NCBI RefSeq assembly: GCF_022605725.1 | Contig: NC_065552.1 | Location: 16,820,785 to 16,884,784 of the forward strand | From: Anthonomus grandis grandis | Lineage: Eukaryota; Arthropoda; Insecta; Coleoptera; Curculionidae | Length of the DNA: 64,000 nucleotides | Direction of reading: 5' to 3' | Shown here: one piece after another, positions 1-10,094 of the stretch | Position numbering within the stretch: position 1 is the stretch's first letter | How the letters are laid out: each line of letters opens with the position of its first letter | Notes under the pieces: generated by a model | What the model saw: the letters and a program-made list of their open reading frames with translations, nothing else | What the model was told of the DNA's origin: nothing | Databases searched by the model: none | Translations under genes and position numbers: made by a program

Positions 1-462
1 AGGAAGACCATACAATGAAAAATAATGGATGAGAGCTGAACATATTTCGACTGAAGTTTTGCCTTGAATAGGAATGGCTTGACCTAGTTTTGAAAAGGTG
101 TCGACGAGTGTAAGAAAGTCTTGGTTGTCAAATTTGAAAATATCTATATGAAGCAGCTGGAATGGTTTTCCAGTAGTTTCTGTTAATACATGAGGAACAT
201 ACGGTGGTTTACGGAAATATTTAGATGTTTGCCATATGCTACAATCATTTATATACTTTGTTATGTCGGATTTCATGGATGGCCAATAATAATTCCTTTT
301 AAGTTTTTCTAAAGTCTCGGCTATTCCGCGGTGATTACATTTACCTTCATGCTGGTATTTCTTATATAGTTCTTTTATAGAGTTTATTAGTTTTGTACAT
401 TTAAATAGTTTTGGTCCAGACTGATGGAAGTGGTGCATATAAACATCATTAAATTCGACATG
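1..462 (-). pseudogene. pol: gypsy integrase, N-terminal part (window edge)
   Basis: An open frame without a start runs off the window at base 1. It contains the HHCC zinc-binding module: HEGKCNH at about 348-328, then YYWPSMKSDI and CSIWQ at about 243-229. In the family the last motif is C-x-x-C; here the second cysteine codon is TGG (Trp), so zinc binding is probably lost. HIDIF near 150 gives the first catalytic Asp of the DDE core, and the LVDTFSKLG motif near 105 gives the second. An upstream in-frame double stop near 465-470 separates it from the RNase H block. Confidence 0.82.
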
Positions 463-535
463 GAATCATCATAAAAATATAGGTAAAAAGTTTTCTTATC
501 GGTGGTATATGTTTTTAGGAATTCTAATATATTAT

Positions 536-1423
536 TTATGATTTTGGAATTTTGACATGCCATATATTATGTTTCTCGAATGTTTTCCAGTTGACAGTCA
601 ATTTATTGTGTGGATTTTTGGAGACAATTATTTGATATGATTTATTGTTAATAATATCATCCAGTATGAGGATTCCATCATTTAGTGTGTTATGGTTGCT
701 GCTAGAATGCGGAGTATCTATAGAAGATTCTGGAGTCTCTTGGGAATGAAACTCTGGTGGTGGTAAATTGACATTATCTGGTTGAAGGTTTAAGTTTGAG
801 AAATCATTAAGAGTTTGTGTTTCGTACTGATGGGGTGGGTCGTTAAAATTTTGGAAATTATATTGGGGTGGTTGAATATTAGGGTTTGTATTTCTTGGAG
901 GAACCAACTGAATATTTTGCAATATTTTAATTTTTGCTTCTGGACAGGGAGGTTTTAATTCTTTTAAAACTGATGTTATATCTGCTGGGTTTAGTTTATT
1001 GGGGTCATAGGACTTTAGGAATTGGTCAATATCTAGATCTATATCACCTGAATTATTTACGATACTTTCGTTTTCAATTGCATTAATACAAATTCGTGAG
1101 AGTGCGTCTGCGTTGGTGTTTTGGTTACCCTTTTTGTAAATAATTTCAAAATCGTATTCCCTTAATTTACATCTCCATCTTACGAGTTTGCTATTTGGTT
1201 CTCGCATATTAAAAAGCCATACTAAAGGTCGATGGTCTGTGTAAATTTTGAATTTGCGACCGAAAAGATAAGGTCGAAAATGTTTGCATGCCCAAACTAT
1301 AGCAAGTAACTCTTTCTCTATCGTGGAGTATTTTACTTCGGTGTCATTAAGGGTTCTTGAGGCGTAGGCGATGGGTTTTGTCATTGGGAATGTTCCCTTG
1401 GGAAAGGACTGCTCCAACTGCAT
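536..1423 (-). pseudogene. pol: gypsy RNase H C-terminal part plus linker to integrase
   Basis: A 295-residue frame starts inside the RNase H fold. It carries YASRTLNDTEVKYSTIEKEL, the conserved motif with the Glu of the active site, then YTDHRPLVWLF with its Asp, and NADALSR, the usual end of the domain. After about residue 115 the protein becomes a Pro/Asn-rich linker (residues about 170-240) before the integrase. The first codons (MQLEQSFPKG) are an out-of-frame artefact: the true upstream part is in another frame (1347-1577), so a small indel lies near 1400. The frame ends at a stop at 536. Confidence 0.8.
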
Positions 1424-1577
1424 AGTTACTAGCGTCAGTTGTCAAAACAAATGGTTTGCTGAAGTCTGGATATTGAAGTATGGGGGAATTGGTGAGAAGT
1501 TGTTTGCAGTGGTTAAATGATATAATGAACTCGGGGGTATGAATTATTTTATGATCTTTTTTAAGACAAATCGTCAT
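1347..1577 (-). pseudogene. pol: gypsy RNase H N-terminal part, frameshifted
   Basis: A 76-residue frame containing FVLTTDASNYAVGAVLSQG, the first strand of gypsy RNase H with its catalytic Asp. It overlaps the following block in a different frame; the shift falls near 1400, after the G-rich stretch. The 1578-1645 gap still encodes the thumb-like FLGLLSYYRRFIKDFAKITK motif in frame with this block, so 1577 is not a real start. Only one broken polyprotein is present here, not two genes. Confidence 0.8.
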
Positions 1578-1645
1578 AGGTTTTGTTATTTTGGCAAAAT
1601 CTTTTATAAATCGACGATAATAACTAAGTAAACCTAAAAACGACT

Positions 1646-2278
1646 TCAGAGCTTTGGGAGAATTTGGAAATTTTTAATTGTTGAAATTTTGTCTGGATTA
1701 GGTTTAACACCTTCAGTAATAACAACATGACCCAAATATTGGACTTCCTTTTTTAAAAATTCTGATTTGTCCAACTGAATTTTGAAATTGGATTCACGAA
1801 GTTTGTCAAAAATTTGTCTTAAACGGGAAATGTGTTCTTCCAAAGAACTGCTGAAAATGACAATGTCGTCCAAGTATACAAGACAGATTTCATTTTGAAG
1901 GCCTCTCAAGATGTTATCCATGACTTTCTGGAATGTCGATGGGGCATTCTTAAGTCCGAAAGGCATTCGTTTGAACTCGTAATGTCCATTTTCAGTGGAG
2001 AAGGCGGTTTTTGGGATATCATGGGGATCCATCTCGATTTGATGAAAACGATTGGCCAAATCAAGTGCTGAAAAATATTGGCTTCTGCCAAGCTTATCCA
2101 GAATGTCTGTTATTTGGGGAAGAGGGTATTTGTCATCAATCGTTCGTTCGTTGAGCTTACGATAATCGATAACAAGTCGCCACTTGCGTTTTCCGGAAGA
2201 ATCGAATTTTTTTGGAACGATCCAGATGGGGCTGGACCAAGGGGAATATGAATTTTGGATGATGCCTTGTTCTAACAT
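1646..2278 (-). pseudogene. pol: gypsy reverse transcriptase
   Basis: A 210-residue block covers most of the palm and fingers. WSSPIWIVPKK and LVIDYRKLN (fingers) come first, then FSALDLANRFHQIEM with the first catalytic Asp, FKRMPFGLKNAPSTFQ, and LVYLDDIVIFSS, the YxDD box that carries the other two acids. VQYLGHVV follows. The DLANRFHQ motif has Asn where most relatives have Ser. A stop at 2279-2290 separates it from the upstream part of the polyprotein, and another follows the KNFQILPKL sequence at 1646. The catalytic motifs are intact although the frame is not. Confidence 0.9.
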
Positions 2279-2290
2279 TTTTGAAATTTG

Positions 2291-2686
2291 TTATTTTACC
2301 TTCTGTCTATGGACTTCTGGGTAGCGATAACTTTTTGTATAAATTGGTGTGTGATTGTCTAATTTTATTTGATGTCTAATCTGGTTAGTAAAAGTAAGGG
2401 GAATTTTTTCGCAATAAAATATATCTTTATATTCTAGACACAAGTCTCGAATCATTTGTTTTTCTTCTATGTTACAATGGTCTAAGCGAATATTTTTTAA
2501 ATTTTCTTTAAGCAGATTATTTTGCTCTAAGGAAAGAGGTTCATCAACATATATTTTTTCAACAAAATTTATATTACGAATGTCAAGAAGTTCAATATCT
2601 AGAGGTTTTGTCAAATGTAGGGTTATAGGGATATCCTGAGGATTTGTGACTGAAGTGATGGCAAAATAGTTTGAGATATTAACCAA
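2291..2686 (-). pseudogene. pol: gypsy pol region between protease and reverse transcriptase
   Basis: This 131-residue block contains EEKQMIRDLCLEYKDIFYCE and IRHQIKLDNHTPIYTKSYRYP, the conserved approach to the reverse transcriptase fingers in Ty3/gypsy elements. It ends at a TAA just before the RT block; the codons after that stop continue in the same frame into the RT, so this is a single nonsense change. Its upstream join to the protease, about 2690-2736, needs a frame change. Confidence 0.75.
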
Positions 2687-2735
2687 AGAACCTGGTATTT
2701 CTAAATTATGTTCAAATTTATGATAATCTAATCTG

Positions 2736-3164
2736 TCACTGAAAAATTGTAATTTTGAAAATTTTCATTCGGGATTTTATCGTCACGTTTTTCATAAATT
2801 TTTGGTATTTCTGCATTAGACAAATTTTCCGAGCATTAATATTTATCCTAGCATTTAATTGGTTCAATAAATCCGCGCCAATTAAACCATCGTATTTTTG
2901 AGAAAAGTCGAAAAGATAAAATTTGTGATAGGCATTGGTATTAAATAAACTAAAAATAGGAATTTTTGCGACTTCATCGTGATATGTCATTGCGTGGGCG
3001 GTCTGAATATTAAGTACCTCTTTATTAATACAATTTTTATAAAATTTGTGTGCAAGGTAAGGTTTCATTAGACTTCTAGAGCTGCCGGTATCAATTAAAA
3101 AATGTGCTGTGATTTCGGGAATAAACACGTACGGTAAATCTGATCTTATATTGTAATTATGCAT
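2736..3164 (-). pseudogene. pol: gypsy retropepsin-type aspartic protease
   Basis: A 142-residue block with FLIDTGSSRSLM, the D-T-G active site of retroviral-type proteases, near residues 23-34 and the second conserved hairpin YDGLIGADLL near residues 90-99. These enzymes act as dimers to cut the Gag-Pol precursor. The block follows the gag C-terminal sequence on the minus strand without space for a promoter, as expected for one polyprotein. The last 20 or so residues are Lys/Met-rich and read through in a shifted frame. Confidence 0.85.
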
Positions 3165-4630
3165 ATTAATTACGTTGGGTATTGTGTTGCCTGAACTTGC
3201 TGAAAATTTTCATCTGGTTTTATATTTTCACTTGAAGCACAAGGATCGGATGTCTGGGTTTTATTGTAGTGATAAATATCTTGCACATCTGCATAATATG
3301 CATTTTTGTTGGGATATGGGTCAGATTCGTTTTGCTCTCAGAAATCGTAATAATAATCATCTTGGGAATTATTGTAGCAATAATTATTATTGTCGTTGAT
3401 TTGTTGTGAATGAAATTCTTGGTAATTTAATTTATGGGGTGTTGGATGATGAATTATGGCTGTGCCTGAACTAGTGTCCATTGGCGTCGGCCTATTTAAA
3501 TTGCTTCGAGCACTGCGGCTTCTAATTAATGAACTTTGATTAAAATTCGGTCTGTTATTGGTATTTATTGGAAAATTTGAATTTGGGTTTTGGAAAAATG
3601 GTTTTTGTTGAAAATTATTTGACGGTTGTGGTTGAGGAGGCCTTGGTACAAAAGATGCATTATTTATTGGAGGCTGTTAGGGGTTTAATGCAAACACATT
3701 ATTTGAGGGTGGTGTTGGGCGGAAAATATTAATTTCTGGGGGTGATTGGGCATTAAATGTTGGTTGTAAGAAAGGTATTGGGAATTGCTTATTATTATGG
3801 GGAAATGTTTGTTGATTATTATTTGTAGCTCTAACATGTTGATGTGGATGTGTTTTAGTCTGTGGTGGTAGATTTACAGTTGTGTTTTGATGTTGATTTC
3901 GGCTGAAATTTATAAAGTTTTCTTCTTTGGCGGCAAATGATAGTGCCTGTTCTAAATTAATTGGATTTTTAAGCCTAACTACTAACTGCATGTGATATTT
4001 GAGCCCTGCTAAGAAGGTTTTTAAAGCAATATCATCGTAATGGGCGATTTTAATTCGTTTTTCATTTTCATCAACAATTAAAGTACTTAATTTAGCAAAC
4101 AAAAGACTTCTGGCATCTTGTATTCTCATGCCGAAATTTAATGGTGGTTCATTTTTATAAGGCCTAATAGAAATTAAGTCTTGTATTAGACAGTCAATAC
4201 CCCTTTGATCTGCGAATGTTAAATTTAAGGTTTCTTTTATTAAAGCCCAAGTATTTAATTCTGATCTAGAGCCAATTAAATCAGCTGCTCTACCCCTTAA
4301 TTTGCCTAAAATTGAGTCTATTAAAATTGAATTAATAGGGTCTTCACGAGTTTGACTATTTTGAAAATTTCTTAGAAGATTTTCACACGATAAAATAAAT
4401 CTTTGCAATAACTTTGGATTCCCATCGAAATGTGGGATGTTATCCGTTTGGTATTTTAAAAGTGGCATATCAGTAGGCATGGTTCTGGATACAACTGATA
4501 CAGATTCTACTTCGAGTTCTTCCTCCGGTAAGGCAGGTAAAGTATTATTAATATCAGCGGTATTATCAGAAATAATTTGATTTAAATAAGGCTGATCCGT
4601 TTTAGTATTTGTTACGGATAACCTTTCCAA
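3165..4630 (-). pseudogene. gag: gypsy gag, broken by a premature stop
   Basis: The main frame (4630-3677, 317 aa) starts at MERLSVTN, about 520 bases after the primer site. Its core includes PHFDGNPKLLQRFILSCENL, the motif that opens the gypsy-type capsid domain, and an Asn/Pro/Gln-rich tail from about residue 240. A TAA at 3677 interrupts it; the same frame continues with Pro/Asn-rich sequence and the motif PTPMDTSSG near 3485, typical of insect gypsy Gag C-termini. A further stop lies near 3350. No CCHC zinc knuckle is visible. Confidence 0.82.
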
Positions 4631-5152
4631 ATGAGAAAGTAATTAGTCAATAATTTCAGAATTATTTTCAGACATAACATTAATAAAAAATTACGCAAAA
4701 TTACGTATTGACTAAAAAGAAAAAATAAAAACTTGAATAAATTGTAACTCTAAATCTAACCTAAATAAAATTGCCAATCGTAAAAACAACAGTATATGTT
4801 ATTGTTTGCAATTGTGCAAAAACGGAAAAATTAAAATAAAAATCAATTTAAAAACAAAGGAAAAAGAAAGGACAATGATCACTTACAATAGCAAAAATCC
4901 AGCGATGAAAAGCTGCATTCTCTTAGACTACGTTGCCTATAAGAACCGATGCTTGTGTTCCAAAGCCTAATCTAGGGTTGGTCGAAGTTGTACCGTTGCT
5001 GAACGCTCTTCTCCCAATAGATTTGGTCGAAGTTTGACTTCCTCCTGGGTGCTGCCTCTTCGTAAATTCACAAGGTTCGTGATTGCCGATAAACCGTAAA
5101 AACGGACCAATTCCGCGATTTTTGTCGGATATTGTTCGACTTAGAACTCCGT
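4631..5152 (-). other. gypsy untranslated leader
   Basis: About 520 bases between primer site and gag start. It is AT-rich next to gag and more GC-rich near the primer site. No open frame of note on the minus strand. Confidence 0.55.
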
Positions 5153-5163
5153 CGACTGCGCCA
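5153..5163 (-). other. Primer-binding site, serine tRNA type
   Basis: On the minus strand the sequence is TGGCGCAGTCG, exactly complementary to an acceptor stem ending CGACTGCGCCA as in Drosophila serine tRNA (known primer of 17.6 and 297). It lies directly inside the LTR and fixes the 5' LTR edge at 5164. Confidence 0.8.
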
Positions 5164-5382
5164 GTTATAGATTTGAAAGATGAAAAGGCTTTTTTAAAAA
5201 AATTATTTTAAGAATGTTACAGCGTTGTGACTTAACTCTACTAATGCTTAAATCTATCTGATTAAAACGATACAAATTACTTCTTAGCTAAAGTAAAAAT
5301 GATTACAATGCAAAAGATCATATTCTATAAACTAAGGAATAAAATATACTATAGTCAGGGGTTATATGTTCCATACCTTTTT
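5164..5382 (-). repeat. Gypsy 5' LTR (about 219 bp)
   Basis: The stretch lies between the primer site and the first base that matches the other DD41D copy. It is AT-rich. The outer edge is approximate because the 3' LTR is outside the window and no target duplication can be compared. Confidence 0.55.
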
Positions 5383-7089
5383 CAAATTTTTTGTAAAAAT
5401 CTTTGCAGTCTTATAACTTTGTATGTGTATTTATTTCACTTATATTTTTTACGAAACCTACCTAATAGGTATAAAAAAACACTGCAATACCTTACATTTT
5501 TAAGGCGTTTAAAAAGCAGGCGATTTATTATTGTTAAAAATTTCAGTTTGACGCGTGCAATTTTTCAATTTTAGTTAAAACAGTGAGTTAATAAAATGGT
5601 GTATACGCTAACCGAAAGAATAAAAATAATTTTCCTTTATGGAGCTCAAGATCGGTGTGCTCACAGAACCGCGAGAGCATTTAATGAAAGGTATCAAGAT
5701 AAAAACGTGAGCCATAAATACGTATTAGAAATGATACGAAAATTTGAAGAGATGGGATCGATTTGCAATACGAAAAAATATGAAAATAGAGTTGTCGATG
5801 AAGCATGTCAAGTTGAAGTACTAGAACAATTTGCTATGAATCCAACTTTGTCTATACCAAAGGCCGTAAAACTAACAAAAATTTCCACTGGTTCCGTACA
5901 TAAAGTTTAAAAAAAAAATAAGTTCTTTCCTTATAAAATTCATATTCTTCATGAACTCGGAGAAGATGATTTTGACAGGAGAATTCAATTTTGTGAAGTG
6001 ATGTGCCAGTGAATTGACGACGATCCCCATTTATTGAAGAACATTTGCTTTAGTGACGAATTGACCTTTTCTTAAATGGCCTGGTGAACAGACATAACTG
6101 TTGATAGTGGGACTGGGATAATGAAAATCCGCATGTTTTTCGGGAAGGCCATACCCAATATCCCCAAAAAATTAATGTTTGGGCAGGAATTTATGGGAAT
6201 GAAATAATCGGGCCATTTTTTTGGAAGAAAATTTGACTGGCGAAATTTATTTAAACCTTTTAGAAAATGCAATATACCCTTCTATCTTCCAATCTATGGA
6301 AAATCAAGTAGATCAACATGGTGCTATATTATTGAATAAAAATAATATACATTTTCAGCAGGATGGAGCTCCCGCGCACTACACTTTGGTAGTTTGAGGT
6401 GGCTTGATGAAAATCTTCGAGAAAAGTGGATTGGCAGACGTGGTGCAATCGAATGGCCTGCGCGGTCTCCGGACCTTACCCCACTAGACTTTTTTCTTTG
6501 GGGCTACTTAAAAAGCAAAGTTTATAAAACCCCACCTGAGAGTATTGAGAATTTAAAAAATAGAATATTTCAAGAATGCAGAGAAATTAGCGTGCAGACC
6601 CTTGCCAATGTTCGTAAGGAGTTTGAAAATAGGCTTTTTTATTGTCTTGCTAATAACGGCGCGCATTTTGAACAATAAATTAAATAAATTTGTTAAACTA
6701 ATTAAATTTGTTTTTCTACCCTACCGATTTACACTTTAGTTGCTTCTTGGTCAATTAATTTTTTTTTTACAACCATTGATAGCATAATGAATGCCCTTTT
6801 AAATAATGTATCACACCATGGGGTAGCCATTTGACATACCAAAGTTTGACGTAAATAAAATATTCATTATTTCTAGACATTTTCGAAAACTATTTGCTTA
6901 CACATTTACTGATTTAATTTTTTTTTTTTGGTACCGTTGAATAGAGAATTTTACGCTCCTTACTATGATGTATCACATGATGGGGGTTCCCATTTGACAT
7001 ATTAAAGTGAGGTTAGCTGGTGAGGAGGTGATTGACAGAACTTCAGTAAATGCATAATTAAACGTCCCCCTGTATATCTAATTTGACGT

Positions 7090-7123
<34 letters not shown>

Positions 7124-7162
7124 GAAGTTATTAAGGGTGGTTGTTTTGAAATGAAAGCACTG
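5383..7162 (+). mobile_element. DD41D Tc1/mariner-type transposon, copy 1, left end missing
   Basis: Homologous over its length to the copy at 49394-51369. The right terminal inverted repeat, AAGGAAGTTATTAAGGGTGG and onward to GAAAGCACTG, ends at 7162 and is followed by TA, the target duplication of this superfamily. The left end is cut where the gypsy LTR begins. It keeps the DNA-binding N-terminus that the other copy lost, and about 110 bp after the gene that the other copy also lost. A T-tract (about 7090-7120) sits inside the end repeat. Confidence 0.85.
5596..6678 (+). pseudogene. DD41D transposase pseudogene, copy 1
   Basis: Starts at MVYTLTERIKIIFLYG, the N-terminal helix-turn-helix block found in many insect transposases (DUF4817-like, residues 1-65). 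The first frame stops at 5910; coding sense resumes from about 5940 in another frame. The catalytic part keeps FSDE (near 6053), QQDGAPAHY (6358-6384) and SPDLTPLDFFLWG (6470-6501). Counting from the QQD Asp to the LDFF Asp gives 41 residues between, which is the DD41D (rosa-type) signature. A 3-bp loss after FSDE, the shift near 5910 and a TGA near 6396 make it inactive. The last 94 residues are in one frame. Confidence 0.87.
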
Positions 7163-7164
7163 TA

Positions 7165-9120
7165 TACTTATTTCACGTACAACCTGCTAGACTTTACATC
7201 TTCAATTTTCTGACTGATTTTGTTTTTTAATACGTTTTTTATTAGCTCGGTTTGTATATATGTATATAACGGAATCTTTGAGCTTAATTTTCACTGATTT
7301 CTAAAAGTTTGATCAACTTGAAACTTTGCACACGTATCAAGGACCAATGACAATGCAATAATTTGAGAACAGTTTCCTATTATCCTTAGTAGGACTGCCA
7401 GAATGAATAAATTCTTTTTTATTTACACTGACACAAGTTTGGTTAACGTTAAAAAACAATATGTGATCAATGACATTTAAAAAGAACATTAAATCTATAT
7501 AGTTGCACGGACGGCCAGCAGAATTCTGCTTAATTGTACGTTATTATAAATATTCATTGTATGTTCTATTTATAAAATAAATATACTTTTTCAGTTAACA
7601 TTCATTTTATCGATTTTAATAATAAGAGTATGGAAAGTTTGAACAGGCCGCGCCTCTAAAAGTATCCTGGTAATATGAGATGCTTTTAATAAGAAAAGAA
7701 ATAATAGTTAAAAAAAAAGAACACGCTTTTATTGCTAATCGAACTAAAAAGTAGAAAATCATTTTTAATTACAAAGAGTAGTTTATTACAATAGTAGAAG
7801 GTCGGACATTCAATCATAATTAATTACCTCAAATAAAAATCATAATATAATTTTAGTAATTAACAGAATAATTCAAACCGAAGTGAAAACTGTGCGGTGC
7901 TTGATATATTCAATATGACAATTATTCCATTGCCAACTATCTATGAGAGAAGAGTTATGAAAATGGAAGTAAGATGTTTTCTGTACTTTTTTATTTAGGT
8001 ACAAGTAGGGGAAAATAAATATTCTAAAAAATTAGTGCTTAATATTTTAAATATTCTATAAGAACTGAAAAATAAATTATAAAAACTTTGAATCAAATAT
8101 AGACATTGGCGACATTGCAGTTGCCTAAGTAGGTATTAAAGTATAAGATACAGATTTTCTGGTTAATACTTAAGTTCAGATTCTTAAGCTTCAAAACCAT
8201 ATCGTCACACCTTCAGTTAACCTCCCAAGTTTAATACAAAGTAAGGTAATCTTTAAGCTAAATTATTAATCATAAGCTTCTTGGGTTAATCTAAGCTCTT
8301 TAATCCTTAATTTACATTTATCATAGTAAAAAATATTACTTAGTAATATATTTCTTAGACTGAGACTATTATTGTGTAGGCGAATGACATTTTTGTGTAT
8401 GTAGGGACGTACCACAGTAGGCGATCCTTTTTACCTGTTTTGATGTTGAATATTTCAAATTAAAAAAAATTAATACCAAGCGTATGAGTACCAAGCTGAT
8501 GGATTGTTATACAATACCTCCAAAAATAAACAAAATAAGAATTAAGAATTTCACCTAGGTCTTCAATAATACAGTAGGATCGTGTATAGATAATGTCGCA
8601 AAAGCTGTTAAGATTTAATTTTTTTATTGATTTTAAAAATATTTTTGAAATATGCTTTTTATTTCTAGACATTGGAGATTCATGAATTAAACAGAGAAGC
8701 TCAATAAACAGAAAAACTTATCTTATTTATAGATATACTTTTTGACAGCCTCAATGTCAAAACTTTTTGTAATACTGATGTCAAACCTAAGAAAAGAGCA
8801 ATTTCAATGCATGAGCAAATTTGGAAAGATTCTATACAAATATTTTAACATGCGTGTATAGCTGCTGATTTTGATTGTATAATTTGTGAATTTTTTGGTA
8901 TAGTCTTTTTTTTGTATGATTTCTGAAATTATAAGAAAAATTAAAGTACACAAAGAGAAAAAGTGATAAACGGAGGACTTTGTTTGATATGAAGACAAAA
9001 AAAAGTCACAATTTAATACTTTTTCAATCTGCCTTTTATAGTTTCCGAAAGAACAACACATACATTCACTAATTTTAAGTTGCACGATATAATAAAGCTT
9101 TATTCAAATTTAGTACCATA
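7165..9120. other. No gene seen
   Basis: AT-rich sequence with only short chance frames on both strands. No splice-linked coding segments, tRNA shapes or terminal repeats were recognised. Confidence 0.5.
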
Positions 9121-9164
9121 GTCAAATTTTAAATTTCCCGCAATTATGACGTCATAAATTTATT

Positions 9165-9485
9165 TTCGTTTCCGGTTAGTACTAGTTCGTGAAATTCATA
9201 GGGCGCAACATTTAATCGACGACTTAGTGTTTATGTTTTTTCGCGCTTATATAACCCAGTATTATGTCAAGAACGTCAGCCTGTTTTTGAGGTTATGTTG
9301 TATTGTTTTTACAATTATTACTCCGCATTTTGTTTTTGCACAGCAGTGCGGATAGCGTTTAGCTTCCCCTACTAGTACTCGTTGAATGTTTTTAGACTCT
9401 AGGGTTCATAAGTGTTTTACTAGCACTTATGGAAGTTTCCTATCTAATAAGTAGTCGCTTGTGAGCGACTAGGCCCTCCACCTTC
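9165..9485 (+). promoter_or_regulatory. Promoter-like stretch with stem-loops
   Basis: More GC-rich than its surroundings. It has TTATATAAC near 9246 and AACGTCAGCCTG near 9270, a TATA to start-site spacing of about 25. Two hairpins follow: 9407-9431 (8-bp stem CATAAGTG) and 9452-9471 (8-bp perfect stem TAGTCGCT with a 4-base loop). It could be an LTR or the first exon of an unseen gene. No coding frame follows it within the next few hundred bases. Confidence 0.3.
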
Positions 9486-9804
9486 TTTTCAAATGAAGTA
9501 TGTCTCAACTAGATTAATAAAGTGGTGGTTTAGCATGGACTTATTTTAGTACAGCCAAGAAGTATATTAAAAAATGAAAAAATTGGCTAGAGTATAATTT
9601 TTGTCAGTTGATTATATAAGTTTCATCATCCTAAGGGTGGGGCTTCTTTTTAGGGGATGAGTGGATTTCATTATGGATATAGTTTGATAGTATTATTTGA
9701 TTACTTAATATGATTATACAGTCTACACAATACACTTTCTAGCCCCAGCAGCGGAGATAACAATAATAATTATAGTCCTATGGTTGGAACCTTTGGTGTA
9801 ATGC

Positions 9805-9988
9805 TCAAATTACGAGATAGTTTTACCACTAACCTAATTTCTTTACTTTTAATCTCGACACGTGTTTCGCTAACGACTGATTTATCGTCAGTTTTAATCT
9901 TCTCCCGAATATGCTAACATCGTTAGCGAAACACGTGTCGAGATTAAAAATAAAGAGTTTTAGTTAGTGGTAAAACTGTCTCGTAATT

Positions 9989-9991
<3 letters not shown>
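9805..9991. mobile_element. Palindromic MITE-like hairpin, 187 bp
   Basis: Two arms of about 70 bases starting TCAAATTACGAGA(T/C)AGTTT are inverted copies of one another with few mismatches, joined by a short spacer (CTGATTTATCGTCAG...). The arms include GTTAGCGAAACACGTGTCGA. The right arm runs straight into an AAT microsatellite, so no target duplication can be read. Such hairpins are typical of small non-autonomous DNA transposons; the source family is not identifiable here. Confidence 0.7.
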
Positions 9992-10027
<36 letters not shown>

Positions 10028-10031
10028 GTAA

Positions 10032-10088
<57 letters not shown>

Positions 10089-10089
10089 A
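9990..10089. repeat. AAT/ATT trinucleotide microsatellite
   Basis: About 100 bases of AAT units with single-base interruptions, turning into ATT units in the last 25 bases, so the tract is itself partly self-complementary. The poly-Leu frame seen on the minus strand here is an artefact of the repeat. Confidence 0.95.
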
Positions 10090-10094
10090 GAGAT

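Larger units (their letters stand above)
1..5382 (-). mobile_element. Ty3/gypsy LTR retrotransposon, 5' LTR to integrase, cut by window edge
   Basis: Read on the minus strand the parts run in gypsy order: LTR, serine-tRNA-type primer site, leader, gag, protease, reverse transcriptase, RNase H, integrase. The 3' part, including any env gene and the 3' LTR, lies beyond base 1. Every coding block is interrupted at least once by a stop or frame change, so this is a decayed copy. The upper boundary is set by comparison with the second DD41D copy: sequence from about 5383 matches 50077 onward, whereas 5164-5382 does not. The retroelement therefore appears to have inserted into, or next to, that transposon. 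The primer site and protein motifs resemble the Drosophila 17.6/297 lineage; that placement is from family knowledge. Confidence 0.88.

Noticed and set aside
5299..5574. 91-residue frame, with a partner at 50047-50244
   Set aside because: Conserved only because both lie in the untranslated 5' part of the DD41D element; the first third crosses into the gypsy LTR.
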